Assembly (NCBI GenBank): GCA_006226375.1
Contig: SBHC01000058.1
Location: 56,152-120,151 of the forward strand
Reading direction: 5' to 3'
DNA: 64,000 nt
Origin: Deltaproteobacteria bacterium
GTDB lineage: Bacteria > Myxococcota_C > UBA6777
A program made the position numbers and the translations under genes. Shown here piece by piece: positions 18,483 to 25,996 of this stretch (position 1 is the stretch's first letter; each line of letters opens with the position of its first letter). Under the pieces are notes generated by a model. The model saw only the letters and a list, made by a program, of their open reading frames with translations. It made no database searches and had not been told where the DNA came from.

Positions 18483-18554
18483 GGAGATGTGATGAAACGG
18501 TTATCATACTTGGCTGTTAACCAAGCTTTCCCGGTTCAAATCCGGGCATCTCCT
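18483..18554 (+). tRNA. tRNA-Asn (GTT)
   Basis: Acceptor GGAGATG/CATCTCC, anticodon stem CTTGG/CCAAG with loop CTGTTAA (anticodon GTT), T-arm CCGGTTCAAATCCGG. The D-stem is short and A/T-rich (ATGA/TCAT). The discriminator is T instead of the usual G. CCA is not encoded. Confidence 0.93.
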
Positions 18555-18557
18555 TCC

Positions 18558-18632
18558 GGCCCTTTCGTCTAGTTTGGTCTAGGATGTCGGACTGTCGATC
18601 CGAAGGCGCGGGTTCAAATCCCGTAGGGGCCG
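18558..18632 (+). tRNA. tRNA-Asp (GTC)
   Basis: Acceptor GGCCCTT/AGGGGCC, anticodon stem TCGGA/TCCGA with loop CTGTCGA (anticodon GTC), T-arm CGGGTTCAAATCCCG, discriminator G. It begins three bases after tRNA-Asn, so both come from one precursor. Confidence 0.96.
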
Positions 18633-18664
18633 CTGTTCTTTTTCTTTGTTCTGTTCACCATTCT

Positions 18665-18736
18665 CGGGGCGTAGCGCAGTGGTAGCGTACTGGTTTTGGA
18701 AACCAGTGGTCGCTGGTTCAACCCCAGCCGCCTCGA
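18665..18736 (+). tRNA. tRNA-Pro (TGG)
   Basis: Acceptor CGGGGCG/CGCCTCG with the C1-G72 pair typical of tRNA-Pro, anticodon stem CTGGT/ACCAG with loop TTTGGAA (anticodon TGG), T-arm GCTGGTTCAACCCCAGC, discriminator A. Confidence 0.95.
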
Positions 18737-18827
18737 CAACACAAACCGCCCACGTATGGGCAAGGAGAAACCATCATGGAAGCCGAGGAACGTTGGTGCT
18801 ACGGCACCGCACATCGACCGACCCAAA

Positions 18828-18901
18828 GGCCCCTTCGTCTAGTCAGGTTAGGACGCCAGACTTTCACTCTGGTAACACGGGTTCGAATCCCGTAGGGGTC
18901 A
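18828..18901 (+). tRNA. tRNA-Glu (TTC)
   Basis: Acceptor GGCCCCT/AGGGGTC, anticodon stem CCAGA/TCTGG with loop CTTTCAC (anticodon TTC), T-arm CGGGTTCGAATCCCG, discriminator A. The ~90-bp spacer before it contains an AAGGAGAAACCATCATG start-like string, but the frame runs into the tRNA. Confidence 0.95.
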
Positions 18902-18916
18902 TCTCTCTTCTTCATT

Positions 18917-18990
18917 CGAGGCGTAGCGCAGTTTGGTAGCGCGCATGACTGGGGGTCATGAAGTCGCTGGTTCGATCCCAGCCGCCTCGA
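18917..18990 (+). tRNA. tRNA-Pro (GGG)
   Basis: Acceptor CGAGGCG/CGCCTCG, anticodon stem CATGA/TCATG with loop CTGGGGG (anticodon GGG), T-arm GCTGGTTCGATCCCAGC, discriminator A. It is a second proline isoacceptor in the same cluster. Confidence 0.95.
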
Positions 18991-19024
18991 CAACATTGTT
19001 TTCTTGGAGCCATCGGCTCCGAAT

Positions 19025-19098
19025 GTCGCAGTAGCCCAATCGGCAGAGGCGTCAGCTTGAGGGGCTGAAGGTTGTGGGTTCGACTCCCACCTGCGACA
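19025..19098 (+). tRNA. tRNA-Leu (GAG anticodon) with a short variable loop
   Basis: Acceptor GTCGCAG/CTGCGAC, D-loop AATCGGCAGA, anticodon stem TCAGC/GCTGA with loop TTGAGGG (anticodon GAG, Leu), T-arm GTGGGTTCGACTCCCAC, discriminator A as in tRNA-Leu. The variable region is only AGGTT, about 5 nt, whereas canonical bacterial tRNA-Leu is class II with a long variable arm. The shape is therefore that of a class I tRNA carrying a leucine anticodon. Confidence 0.9.
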
Positions 19099-19291
19099 CT
19101 ATGTTCTTCACTTCTTAACTTCCAGTACCTTCGGCCCTCCAACTCACCCCTTCCATCCCTTTCCACAACGTTTTCTCCTTTGGTGTCTCCAAACCCAATG
19201 TGACAATTTGCCACATCGTCAGACCGTGCGGGCTGCATTATAGTTTCGCCGTATGCATGTTTTGGAAGAATGAAAACCAACAGGAGAACGT

Positions 19292-20140
19292 ATGAAACGC
19301 TGGTATGGGATTGTGCTGGGTTGGCTCGGGTTGATGATGGGAGTGATGGTAGGCTGCGGTGGCCCCCAAGAAGTCACCATCCAATTCAAAGGGATGGTCG
19401 GGGACAAAGCGTTCTCCTGCACCGAAACCTACGAGAACATCGGCACCAACAAAGATAAGATTAAGCCGCTTGATTTCCGTTTTTACATCCACAACATTCG
19501 ATTGGTCACCACCGACGACAAAGAGGTCGCACTTACCCTCACCCAAGATGAGAAGTGGCAATACCAAAACCTCGTCATGCTCGACTTTGAAGACAAGCAA
19601 GGCACCTGCACCCAAGGCACCGCAGAGACCAACACGATGGTCCAAGGAACGGTCGAAGGTGGCAGTAGCTTCAAAGCGATCAAGTTTGTCTTGGGGATTC
19701 CCTTTGAGATGAACCACCAAGATGTCACCAAAGCACCCTCACCTCTGAATGTCACGCCATTGTTCTGGAACTGGCAAGGCGGCTATCGCTTTATGAAGAT
19801 CGACATCCAGGCCGAAGGCGCTGAGAAGATGTTCCGCTTGCACCTCGGAAGCACCAACTGCGAAGGCTCCGACACCAACGTCACAGGCTGCAAACAGCCC
19901 AACCGTGTGGAGATTACGTTGAACAACTTCGACCCCACAACAAACGCCATCTCCTTTGACCTCGCCAAGTTGTTCGCCAACTCAGAGGTCAACAAAAACA
20001 CAGAGGGTACAGCGTTGGGCTGCATGTCCTTCCCTGAAGATCCGGATTGCAATCCATTGTTCACCAATTTGGGTCTGAAGTATGGATCTGCCGACACCGA
20101 CCCTTCTACCCAAACCGCTTTTGCGGTGACTTCCAAGTAA
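19292..20140 (+). CDS. MbnP-family protein of a metallo-mystery pair
   Basis: A 282-residue lipoprotein; the signal ends in VMVGCGGP, with Cys ~22 as lipobox. It carries the four-Cys pattern of the family (FSCTE, GTCTQ, TNCEG, TGCKQPNR), a conserved 'LDFRFYIHNIRLV' strand and 'LFWNWQGGYRFMKID', matching the Trp-containing segment 'W.W..GYkf.k.D'. Characterised MbnP proteins bind copper, and a partner di-heme enzyme (MbnH) oxidises a conserved Trp to kynurenine. An AGGAG site precedes the ATG. The MbnH-type gene follows 12 bp downstream, the standard gene order. Confidence 0.88.
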   Translation: MKRWYGIVLGWLGLMMGVMVGCGGPQEVTIQFKGMVGDKAFSCTETYENIGTNKDKIKPLDFRFYIHNIRLVTTDDKEVALTLTQDEKWQYQNLVMLDFEDKQGTCTQGTAETNTMVQGTVEGGSSFKAIKFVLGIPFEMNHQDVTKAPSPLNVTPLFWNWQGGYRFMKIDIQAEGAEKMFRLHLGSTNCEGSDTNVTGCKQPNRVEITLNNFDPTTNAISFDLAKLFANSEVNKNTEGTALGCMSFPEDPDCNPLFTNLGLKYGSADTDPSTQTAFAVTSK

Positions 20141-20152
20141 TCGTTGCATCCG

Positions 20153-21316
20153 ATGCTTTGTTGGAAGAAACCTCTTTTTTGGTTCATCGGTTGCCTGACC
20201 CTAGTGTCGGGTTTGTACGGTTGCGGTGCGCCCCAACCAGAGCCCTACGTTTGGGCATTGCCCGACGGAGTGTCTCCTCCCAAGGTTCCCAGCGACAACC
20301 CGATGACCCAGGCCAAAGTAGAGCTGGGTCGCTACCTGTTCTACGACAAGCGGTTGTCTCCCAACGGCCAAAGTTCCTGTGCAACCTGTCATGAGCAACA
20401 GCGGGCCTTTACCGATGGCAAGGCACTCCCCAAAGGCTCCACAGGCGAGACGCTTTTGCGCAACTCCATGAGCCTGAGCAATGTAGCCTATGCTTCAACG
20501 CTGGCCTGGGCCAATCCCACATTGCAAACGTTGGAACGTCATGTGTTGGTTCCCTTGTTGTCGGATGACCCTATTGAGTTGGGCATCGCTGGCAACGACC
20601 AGGAAGTGTACGCAAAGTTACGCAAGCTTCCACTGTACCAAGACCTGTTTCGTCGCGCGTTTCCCGACGCAGAGACGCTGGTCACGTTGCGACAAGTGGT
20701 CCAAGCGCTGGCGAGCTTCCAGCGAACGATACTGTCGTTTCAATCTCCACACGATCGCTTTCTTCGCGGCGACGCGAATGCTTTGTCGGCCAAGGCGCGC
20801 GCCGGAAGAAAGCTATTTTTCTCGGACAGGTTGAAGTGCTCTCGATGTCATGGAGGGCCCGACCTCAATCAGTCAACAGACGCCAAAGGTGAACTCTTGC
20901 AAGGCAGAGCCGCGTTCTTCAACAACGGCCTCTACAACGTCGGGAACAAGGGTACCTATCCTTTTGGAGGGCAAGGTTTGTATGAGATCAGCGCCGACCG
21001 CAAGGACATCGGCCGATTCAAAGTGCCAACCTTGCGAAACATTGAAGTCACCGGGCCGTACATGCACGATGGAAGCCTCAAGACCTTGTCCGACGTGATC
21101 GACCACTACGCTGCTGGAGGCCGTATCCTCTCTGATGGACCCAACGCTGGAGATGGCCGCCAACATCCCAACAAGAGCCCCTTGGTGTCTGGTTTCTCCC
21201 TCACTCCCGAGGAGAAACAACAGCTGCTCGCCTTCTTGCAAAGCCTCACCGATAAGACGTTTCTCCAGAACCCTTCCCTTGGCAACCCACACAACCAAGA
21301 CGCACCAACACCTTAG
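20153..21316 (+). CDS. MbnH-family di-heme cytochrome c enzyme
   Basis: A 387-residue exported protein related to bacterial di-heme cytochrome c peroxidases. The N-terminal hydrophobic stretch ends at LYGCGAP and looks like a lipoprotein signal. Two heme-binding motifs are present, SCATCHEQ and CSRCHGG. The 'SLSNVAYASTLAWANP', 'FKVPTLRNIEVTGPYMHDGSLKTLSDVIDHY' and 'SPLVSGFSLTPEEKQQLLAFLQSLTD' segments are typical of MauG/MbnH-like enzymes. By homology it uses peroxide to oxidise a Trp of the MbnP partner encoded upstream. The start is the ATG at 20153; a TTG three codons earlier is possible. No strong ribosome-binding site is visible, so coupling to the upstream gene is likely. Confidence 0.88.
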   Translation: MLCWKKPLFWFIGCLTLVSGLYGCGAPQPEPYVWALPDGVSPPKVPSDNPMTQAKVELGRYLFYDKRLSPNGQSSCATCHEQQRAFTDGKALPKGSTGETLLRNSMSLSNVAYASTLAWANPTLQTLERHVLVPLLSDDPIELGIAGNDQEVYAKLRKLPLYQDLFRRAFPDAETLVTLRQVVQALASFQRTILSFQSPHDRFLRGDANALSAKARAGRKLFFSDRLKCSRCHGGPDLNQSTDAKGELLQGRAAFFNNGLYNVGNKGTYPFGGQGLYEISADRKDIGRFKVPTLRNIEVTGPYMHDGSLKTLSDVIDHYAAGGRILSDGPNAGDGRQHPNKSPLVSGFSLTPEEKQQLLAFLQSLTDKTFLQNPSLGNPHNQDAPTP

Positions 21317-21428
21317 AATTGCCCCTCTTTCCGAGAATCCTGCGTTGTGCTATACGATCGCTCCAGCCGGGATTTCCGGATCTGCGTAAAACAAAGGAAT
21401 CGATTCGGAAAGGTAGCATTGACTCACG

Positions 21429-23876
21429 ATGGTGTGGTGGAAACGACTCAAGGACAACCTCTCCTCATTGGACGATGGATTGATCCGTATGGCCCAATGG
21501 TTTGGAGCCGGAGCCACACACCCCTGGCAACAATACACCCAACTGCTCCTCGTGTTTGGTGTGGTGCATGTGTTGGGTTACCAAAACATTCCAGTGCTGC
21601 CTCTACTTGCGATCGCGTTTGGTTATGTTGGAGTGATTGCCACAGGTCGAGCCTGGGGAGCGAACGAACGACAGCGCTCCCTGATCGCCAAAAAGCTCAA
21701 AGACGGACAGCCGGACAAGCTCCCCGACCTTCGACGGTTTGCCCTCCTCTCCTCCCTTCAACTCGCGTTCCTTTTTCCCCTTTTGTATTACCAATTGCAG
21801 CGGCATTTTGGGCTCTACCACACACCCGCTGATACCTCGATAGGAACTTGGATTCTCTTTTCCTTCGACGCCTTTACCAAAGCCATCCTCGACTGGTCGG
21901 AGATCTACGGCATTAACTTCTCTGACGTTCGCGCGGCTTCGTCGTGGGGCAAGCACTTCATCTTGGTGGAGCGCCTCACCTTTGAGTTCGTGTTGCTGCA
22001 CCGTATCTTCCGTTTGTTGGAGATCCGCAAGACCATTCGCGATGCCGTGGAAGCTGTAGGTAGCGATCATGAGCTCGCGGTGCGGCTGGGGCAGCGCGCG
22101 TTTGCTCCTCTCGTTGAGGTGCTTCTGGACACCGAGCGACCTTTCGAAGAGCGCGCCAACGCAGCCAAAGCTCTAGGAGAGTTGGCCGAACATCGAGCGT
22201 TTGAGCCCTTGTCCCAGGCGTTGCGCAACGACCCTCATGAACTGGTCCGAGAAACGGCTGTGGTTGCCCTGCAACAGCTTGCCCGACGCGACGCCGTGAC
22301 TTCGTTTGTGGATGCACTTCAGGATCCTTTTGGCTCGGTCCGCGCGGCTGCAGCCGAAGCTCTCCTTCATCAAGGCGACCGCCGCGCCGTGGAGCCCCTT
22401 GCCCAAGCGCTGCAAGATGAGTACGGCAAAGTTCGAGAGTTGGCAGCAGAGGCGTTGTACGAGTTAAGTGCCTCACAAGCTGCGCCAGCCCTTCATCAAG
22501 CGCTCAAGGATGAGTACAGCTCGGTTCGTGTGTTAGCCGCCGAAGCGTTGGGTCAATTGAAGAGGCCTCAGAGCCTTCCCTTCCTCCTTGATGCCTTGCA
22601 AGACAACTCAGGAGCCGTACGCAAAGCCACCATTCGAGCTTTGCAACAGTTGGAAACAGAAGAGGCTGTCGAGCCACTCCTTCAGGTGCTTCAACATGAC
22701 ATGGACGGTGAAGTTCGAGATACAGCCGCCGAAGCACTCGGCAACTTGGGGAACCCAAAAGCTGTAGGACCGCTCTGTCGCCTCCTGCAAAACGAACAAG
22801 AAGATCCAGAGGTCCTTATTGCCGTCGCAGATGCGCTGGGCAAGCTCGGAGAGGAGCGCGCCAAAGAGCCTCTCCTTAAGACCCTTCAAGAAGACTACGG
22901 TCCGCTCCGTCAGATGGCCGCCAAAGCCTTGCACAGGCTCGGCGATGAACAAGCGCTATCTCCCATCATTCATACCTTGCGCCGCAGCACCAAAGCCCGA
23001 CTTCGCCGTCAAGCCGCGGAAGAGTTGGGAGAGTTGGGAGATCAAGAAGCGGCGGAAGCGCTGGTCGATGCTCTCCAGGACCGAAAAGAAGAGGTGCGAC
23101 TTGCAGCCGCTGGCGCCCTCGCTCGGCTCAAGCGTCCGGAAGGTTACGATCTGTTGATTGAAACCTTGATGCACCCCAGCGCTTACCAACGCGAGTTTGC
23201 CATCCTTGCCTTGGGTCATCTGGGAGACCCCCGCGCAGTAACACATCTCCTCCTCCTGTTGGAGCATGAACAAGACGACGACCTTCGCGATGCAGCAGCC
23301 GAAGTGTTGGGAAGCCTCGGCGACACCAAAGCCGTTGAGCCCCTCCTTGACTACCTGCACAAGCACCACGGCAACGACGTGAACGTTGTTGTCGTGGAAG
23401 TGTTGGGTCGCTTGCATGACCCACGCGCGGTCCCTCCCCTTCTTGAACAGTTGGAAGGAACAGAGCCACGCAGTCGAGCAATGATCATTGAGGTGCTAGG
23501 GAAACTTCGGGCCACCCGGGCCTTGGAGCCGATCCTACAATCACTGTCTCACCCTCACAACGAAGTCCGTCAGGCAGCCGCGTTGGCTCTTGGAGAGTTG
23601 CGGAAGGACGCCGCAATTGGTCCGCTGTGCGATGTTGCATTGCATGACGCAGTCGCCCATGTTCGCAAGAACGCTGTCATTTCACTGGGTAGGTTGCGAA
23701 ACAAGCGCGCCATCACCCACTTGCTTACCATTCTGAATGATCCTCATGAGCGACTGGAGGTTGTTCGTTCCGCTGTTCAAGCGTTGCGTCTGATCGGAAC
23801 TCCTGAAGCTCTCCAAGCCCTCACCTATTTCGCCAAGGCCCTCGAAGAAAGTACCAATTCCAAAGGCGATTCATAA
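21429..23876 (+). CDS. Membrane-anchored HEAT-repeat protein
   Basis: An 815-residue protein. Hydrophobic segments near residues 38-75 and 100-120 ('QYTQLLLVFGVVHVLGY', 'VLPLLAIAFGYVGVIAT', 'FALLSSLQLAFLFPLLYY') anchor it. From residue ~215 to the end come about eighteen HEAT/PBS-lyase repeats of ~31 residues (pattern 'A..PL...L.D....VR..AA.ALG.LG...'). Such superhelices are protein-binding scaffolds, and the membrane position suggests docking of a partner at the inner membrane. No catalytic motif is present. It lies on the same strand as the MbnP/MbnH pair, 112 bp downstream, but a shared transcript is not evident. Confidence 0.88.
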   Translation: MVWWKRLKDNLSSLDDGLIRMAQWFGAGATHPWQQYTQLLLVFGVVHVLGYQNIPVLPLLAIAFGYVGVIATGRAWGANERQRSLIAKKLKDGQPDKLPDLRRFALLSSLQLAFLFPLLYYQLQRHFGLYHTPADTSIGTWILFSFDAFTKAILDWSEIYGINFSDVRAASSWGKHFILVERLTFEFVLLHRIFRLLEIRKTIRDAVEAVGSDHELAVRLGQRAFAPLVEVLLDTERPFEERANAAKALGELAEHRAFEPLSQALRNDPHELVRETAVVALQQLARRDAVTSFVDALQDPFGSVRAAAAEALLHQGDRRAVEPLAQALQDEYGKVRELAAEALYELSASQAAPALHQALKDEYSSVRVLAAEALGQLKRPQSLPFLLDALQDNSGAVRKATIRALQQLETEEAVEPLLQVLQHDMDGEVRDTAAEALGNLGNPKAVGPLCRLLQNEQEDPEVLIAVADALGKLGEERAKEPLLKTLQEDYGPLRQMAAKALHRLGDEQALSPIIHTLRRSTKARLRRQAAEELGELGDQEAAEALVDALQDRKEEVRLAAAGALARLKRPEGYDLLIETLMHPSAYQREFAILALGHLGDPRAVTHLLLLLEHEQDDDLRDAAAEVLGSLGDTKAVEPLLDYLHKHHGNDVNVVVVEVLGRLHDPRAVPPLLEQLEGTEPRSRAMIIEVLGKLRATRALEPILQSLSHPHNEVRQAAALALGELRKDAAIGPLCDVALHDAVAHVRKNAVISLGRLRNKRAITHLLTILNDPHERLEVVRSAVQALRLIGTPEALQALTYFAKALEESTNSKGDS

Positions 23877-23931
23877 ATCTTTAAATTTTCTCGCAACAAG
23901 TTCTCCACACATCCGAAACTAAAATTGCAAG

Positions 23932-23947
23932 CGTGATAGAGATCACA
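23932..23947. promoter_or_regulatory. CRP/FNR-type palindromic site
   Basis: The sequence CGTGA-TAGAGA-TCACA matches the CRP consensus TGTGA-N6-TCACA at nine of ten half-site bases. It lies 91 bp upstream of the EF-hand gene start at 24038, a plausible operator position. A Crp/Fnr-family gene is present at 2439-3050. Confidence 0.4.
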
Positions 23948-24037
23948 TTGTTTGATTGAGAATGATCACAAACACTGGGAACACGCCGCCAGGGGGCATC
24001 TCACTTCCCACTTCGATAGCTTACAGGAGATAGCGAG

Positions 24038-24988
24038 ATGAATGTTTCAAAGAATGACTTTGTTGAACGCTACAACAACCGAGCCATCGATGTGAATCGC
24101 GCTCGTGAGAACCAAAACATTTCTGAAGGCGTTGGCAATCATATCGCTCGCGCCGACACCAACCGAGACGGTCGTGTCCAAGGTCGCGATGAGTTGGAAG
24201 GTTTGTTCAACCGCCTCGACAATTACGACAGCAACGGAAGCTATCACTCTATCGCAGTGCGTGATGCCAACGGTCAAAAGAATGCCTTGGGTCGTGTGCT
24301 TGATGGCTTGGACCAAAGCACAGTGGCAGCCACTCAAACTCGCACCGAGCCCCGCACCATCAATCGCCCCCGCCCTGGAAGTGTGGATGCCACGCGCAGC
24401 ACCGCAGGAATGAGCGAGAGCCAACGTTTCGACCACTACCGCAACCTGATCGAAGCCAACGGTGGCGAGTTCAAGACAGGACCCAACCAACGCAACATCG
24501 TCTCCCTGCGACGCGAAACCGACGCTGACGTGAACGGCGGAAACGGCCGCTACGACGACACCACCGCGATGCTCTGGACCGACAGCCAAGGTCGCCAGCA
24601 TGTCCGCGAATACACCTCCAACACCGAGCCCAGCGCTCGCTACCGCGGCAGCATCGGTGTGGACGCCAACGGTGATGGACGCAAAGATCAGGGCCGCCTC
24701 CCCGAAGGATTCTACGAGTACCGCACCGGACACAGCTCTTCGCTCGGTCGCGTGCTTCGTCCTACCCAAAACACCAACGCTGAGCGCGACACCAACCACG
24801 ACGGCCTGTTCAACGACGGCGTCATGGCAAGCGCAGGTCAGTCCATGCTCTTCCACGCTGGTGGACGCAACATGACCGGTAGCGCAGGCTGTCAAACCAT
24901 GTCCCCGGAAGTCTACAACCAATTCTGGAGTGACCTGAACTCCAACGGTAACCCCGGTAACATCGGCTACACACTCATCAACATGTAA
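24038..24988 (+). CDS. EF-hand protein with a YkuD-like HxGG/SxGC segment
   Basis: A 316-residue protein without a signal peptide. The region 'ADTNRDGRVQGRDELEGLF' (residues ~39-57) is an EF-hand calcium loop (D-x-N-x-D-G-x-V-x-x-x-E). 'DVNGGNGRYDD', 'VDANGDGRKDQG' and 'DTNHDGLFND' are further DxDxDG-like loops. The C-terminus reads 'SMLFHAGGRNMTGSAGCQTMS', where a His-x-Gly-Gly and a Ser-x-Gly-Cys are spaced much like the catalytic His and Cys of L,D-transpeptidase YkuD domains. I infer a calcium-dependent cell-wall enzyme or a decayed relative; the family is not recognised with certainty. A GGAGATAGCGAG site precedes the ATG. Confidence 0.75.
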   Translation: MNVSKNDFVERYNNRAIDVNRARENQNISEGVGNHIARADTNRDGRVQGRDELEGLFNRLDNYDSNGSYHSIAVRDANGQKNALGRVLDGLDQSTVAATQTRTEPRTINRPRPGSVDATRSTAGMSESQRFDHYRNLIEANGGEFKTGPNQRNIVSLRRETDADVNGGNGRYDDTTAMLWTDSQGRQHVREYTSNTEPSARYRGSIGVDANGDGRKDQGRLPEGFYEYRTGHSSSLGRVLRPTQNTNAERDTNHDGLFNDGVMASAGQSMLFHAGGRNMTGSAGCQTMSPEVYNQFWSDLNSNGNPGNIGYTLINM

Positions 24989-25068
24989 GAGCCGTCCCCC
25001 TCAGGACAACATCCCAACTCTTTCCTCTCCTGGTTTCCCAGGCCCCCCTCATCTCTTTCATCTTTGCC

Positions 25069-25965
25069 TTATCGAACAAACTTTCGCTTCAAATACGCCA
25101 GCCGTCCGTTCTTTGCGAGTTCAGAGATAACGCTGTTGATAGCTCTCAACAATTGGTCATGCTGTTTGTGCACACCCACGCCATAGTCTTCGCTCTGCTT
25201 CAACACACGATCCACAATGTAGCCTGTGGAGTTGCGGGTCAGGTACAGGCCGGTGGGGTGGTCGGTGATCACATAGTCGACGAGGTTCTTCTTCATGGTG
25301 TCGAGGATGTCATCGTAGGTGTAGAAACTCACTTCACGACCGTTTTTGATGGCAGCTTTCTTCGCGGTGGCACCCGAAACAACAGCAACAACGGGCTGCT
25401 TTGCCGTCACCTGCAAACGCGACAGAATCACCTTGCGGGTTTGGATGTACACAAGGGAAAAGGACACCTTCTTCTTCCGCTTTTCAGTCACAGAAAACGC
25501 GGCTGTTGCCATATCACAGCGACCTTCTTGCAAGCTCTTAATCCGGTCACCGGCCTTCACAATCACCCAACGCACAGAGAGGGATGTGTTGTATTTGATC
25601 CCCAACACGGTCACAATTTCCTTGGCGAGTGCGACATCAAAGCCGGTCAACATGTTGCCTTGAAAATGACCAAACGGTGGAATATCGGTGCGCACACACA
25701 CGCGGATCACGCCTGACTTCACCAGATACTCCAGGTGGGAGCCGACGCCTGGTGTCTCACCTTTGTCTTGTCCGGGCGTTGCCGCCAGATCTTGCGCAGC
25801 AGCCCGAGAAGAAGGACGAGATGCTGGGGCTGCTTTCTTCGCAGGAGCAGCCTTTGCAGGAGCAGCCTTTGCAGGAGCAGCCTTTGCAGGAGCTTTAGCC
25901 TTGTCGGCCCAGGCTGGAGAGAGAACGAGGGAGAAGGAAAGGGTCAGAAGCAACAGTCGTTTCAT
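25069..25965 (-). CDS. Periplasmic solute-binding-type (SBP family 3) protein with an Ala/Pro/Lys repeat linker
   Basis: A 298-residue exported protein. The signal peptide ends LSPAWA|DKAK. It is followed by an APAKAAPAK linker and then an SBP_bac_3 fold: 'SGVIRVCVRTDIPPFGHFQGNMLTGFDVALAKEIVTVLG', 'GRCDMATAAFSVTEKRKKKVSFSLVYI' and 'GYIVDRVLKQSEDYGVGVHKQHDQLLRAINSVISEL'. These proteins bind polar amino acids for ABC transporters or act as sensor domains. No transporter permease or ATPase is adjacent. The ATG at 25965 follows AAGGAGATTCAC. The gene lies 31 bp downstream of the decapeptide Cys-repeat gene, so the two are probably co-transcribed. Confidence 0.87.
   Translation of the reverse strand: MKRLLLLTLSFSLVLSPAWADKAKAPAKAAPAKAAPAKAAPAKKAAPASRPSSRAAAQDLAATPGQDKGETPGVGSHLEYLVKSGVIRVCVRTDIPPFGHFQGNMLTGFDVALAKEIVTVLGIKYNTSLSVRWVIVKAGDRIKSLQEGRCDMATAAFSVTEKRKKKVSFSLVYIQTRKVILSRLQVTAKQPVVAVVSGATAKKAAIKNGREVSFYTYDDILDTMKKNLVDYVITDHPTGLYLTRNSTGYIVDRVLKQSEDYGVGVHKQHDQLLRAINSVISELAKNGRLAYLKRKFVR
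25841..25894 (-). repeat. 15-bp tandem repeat coding for AAPAK
   Basis: About 3.6 identical copies of GCAGGAGCAGCCTTT lie inside the linker of the solute-binding-type gene. Exact identity between units suggests slippage, so the linker length probably varies between strains. Confidence 0.9.
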
Positions 25966-25996
25966 GTGAATCTCCTTAGAATGTGGCATAGCAAGA

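Noticed and set aside
18776..18892. A start with a good ribosome-binding site (AAGGAGAAACCATCATG) in a tRNA spacer
   Set aside because: The frame runs straight through the tRNA-Glu gene and ends inside it, so it is not a separate protein gene.
25841..25894. A possible CRISPR-like repeat array
   Set aside because: The units are directly adjacent without spacers and encode an in-frame AAPAK linker.
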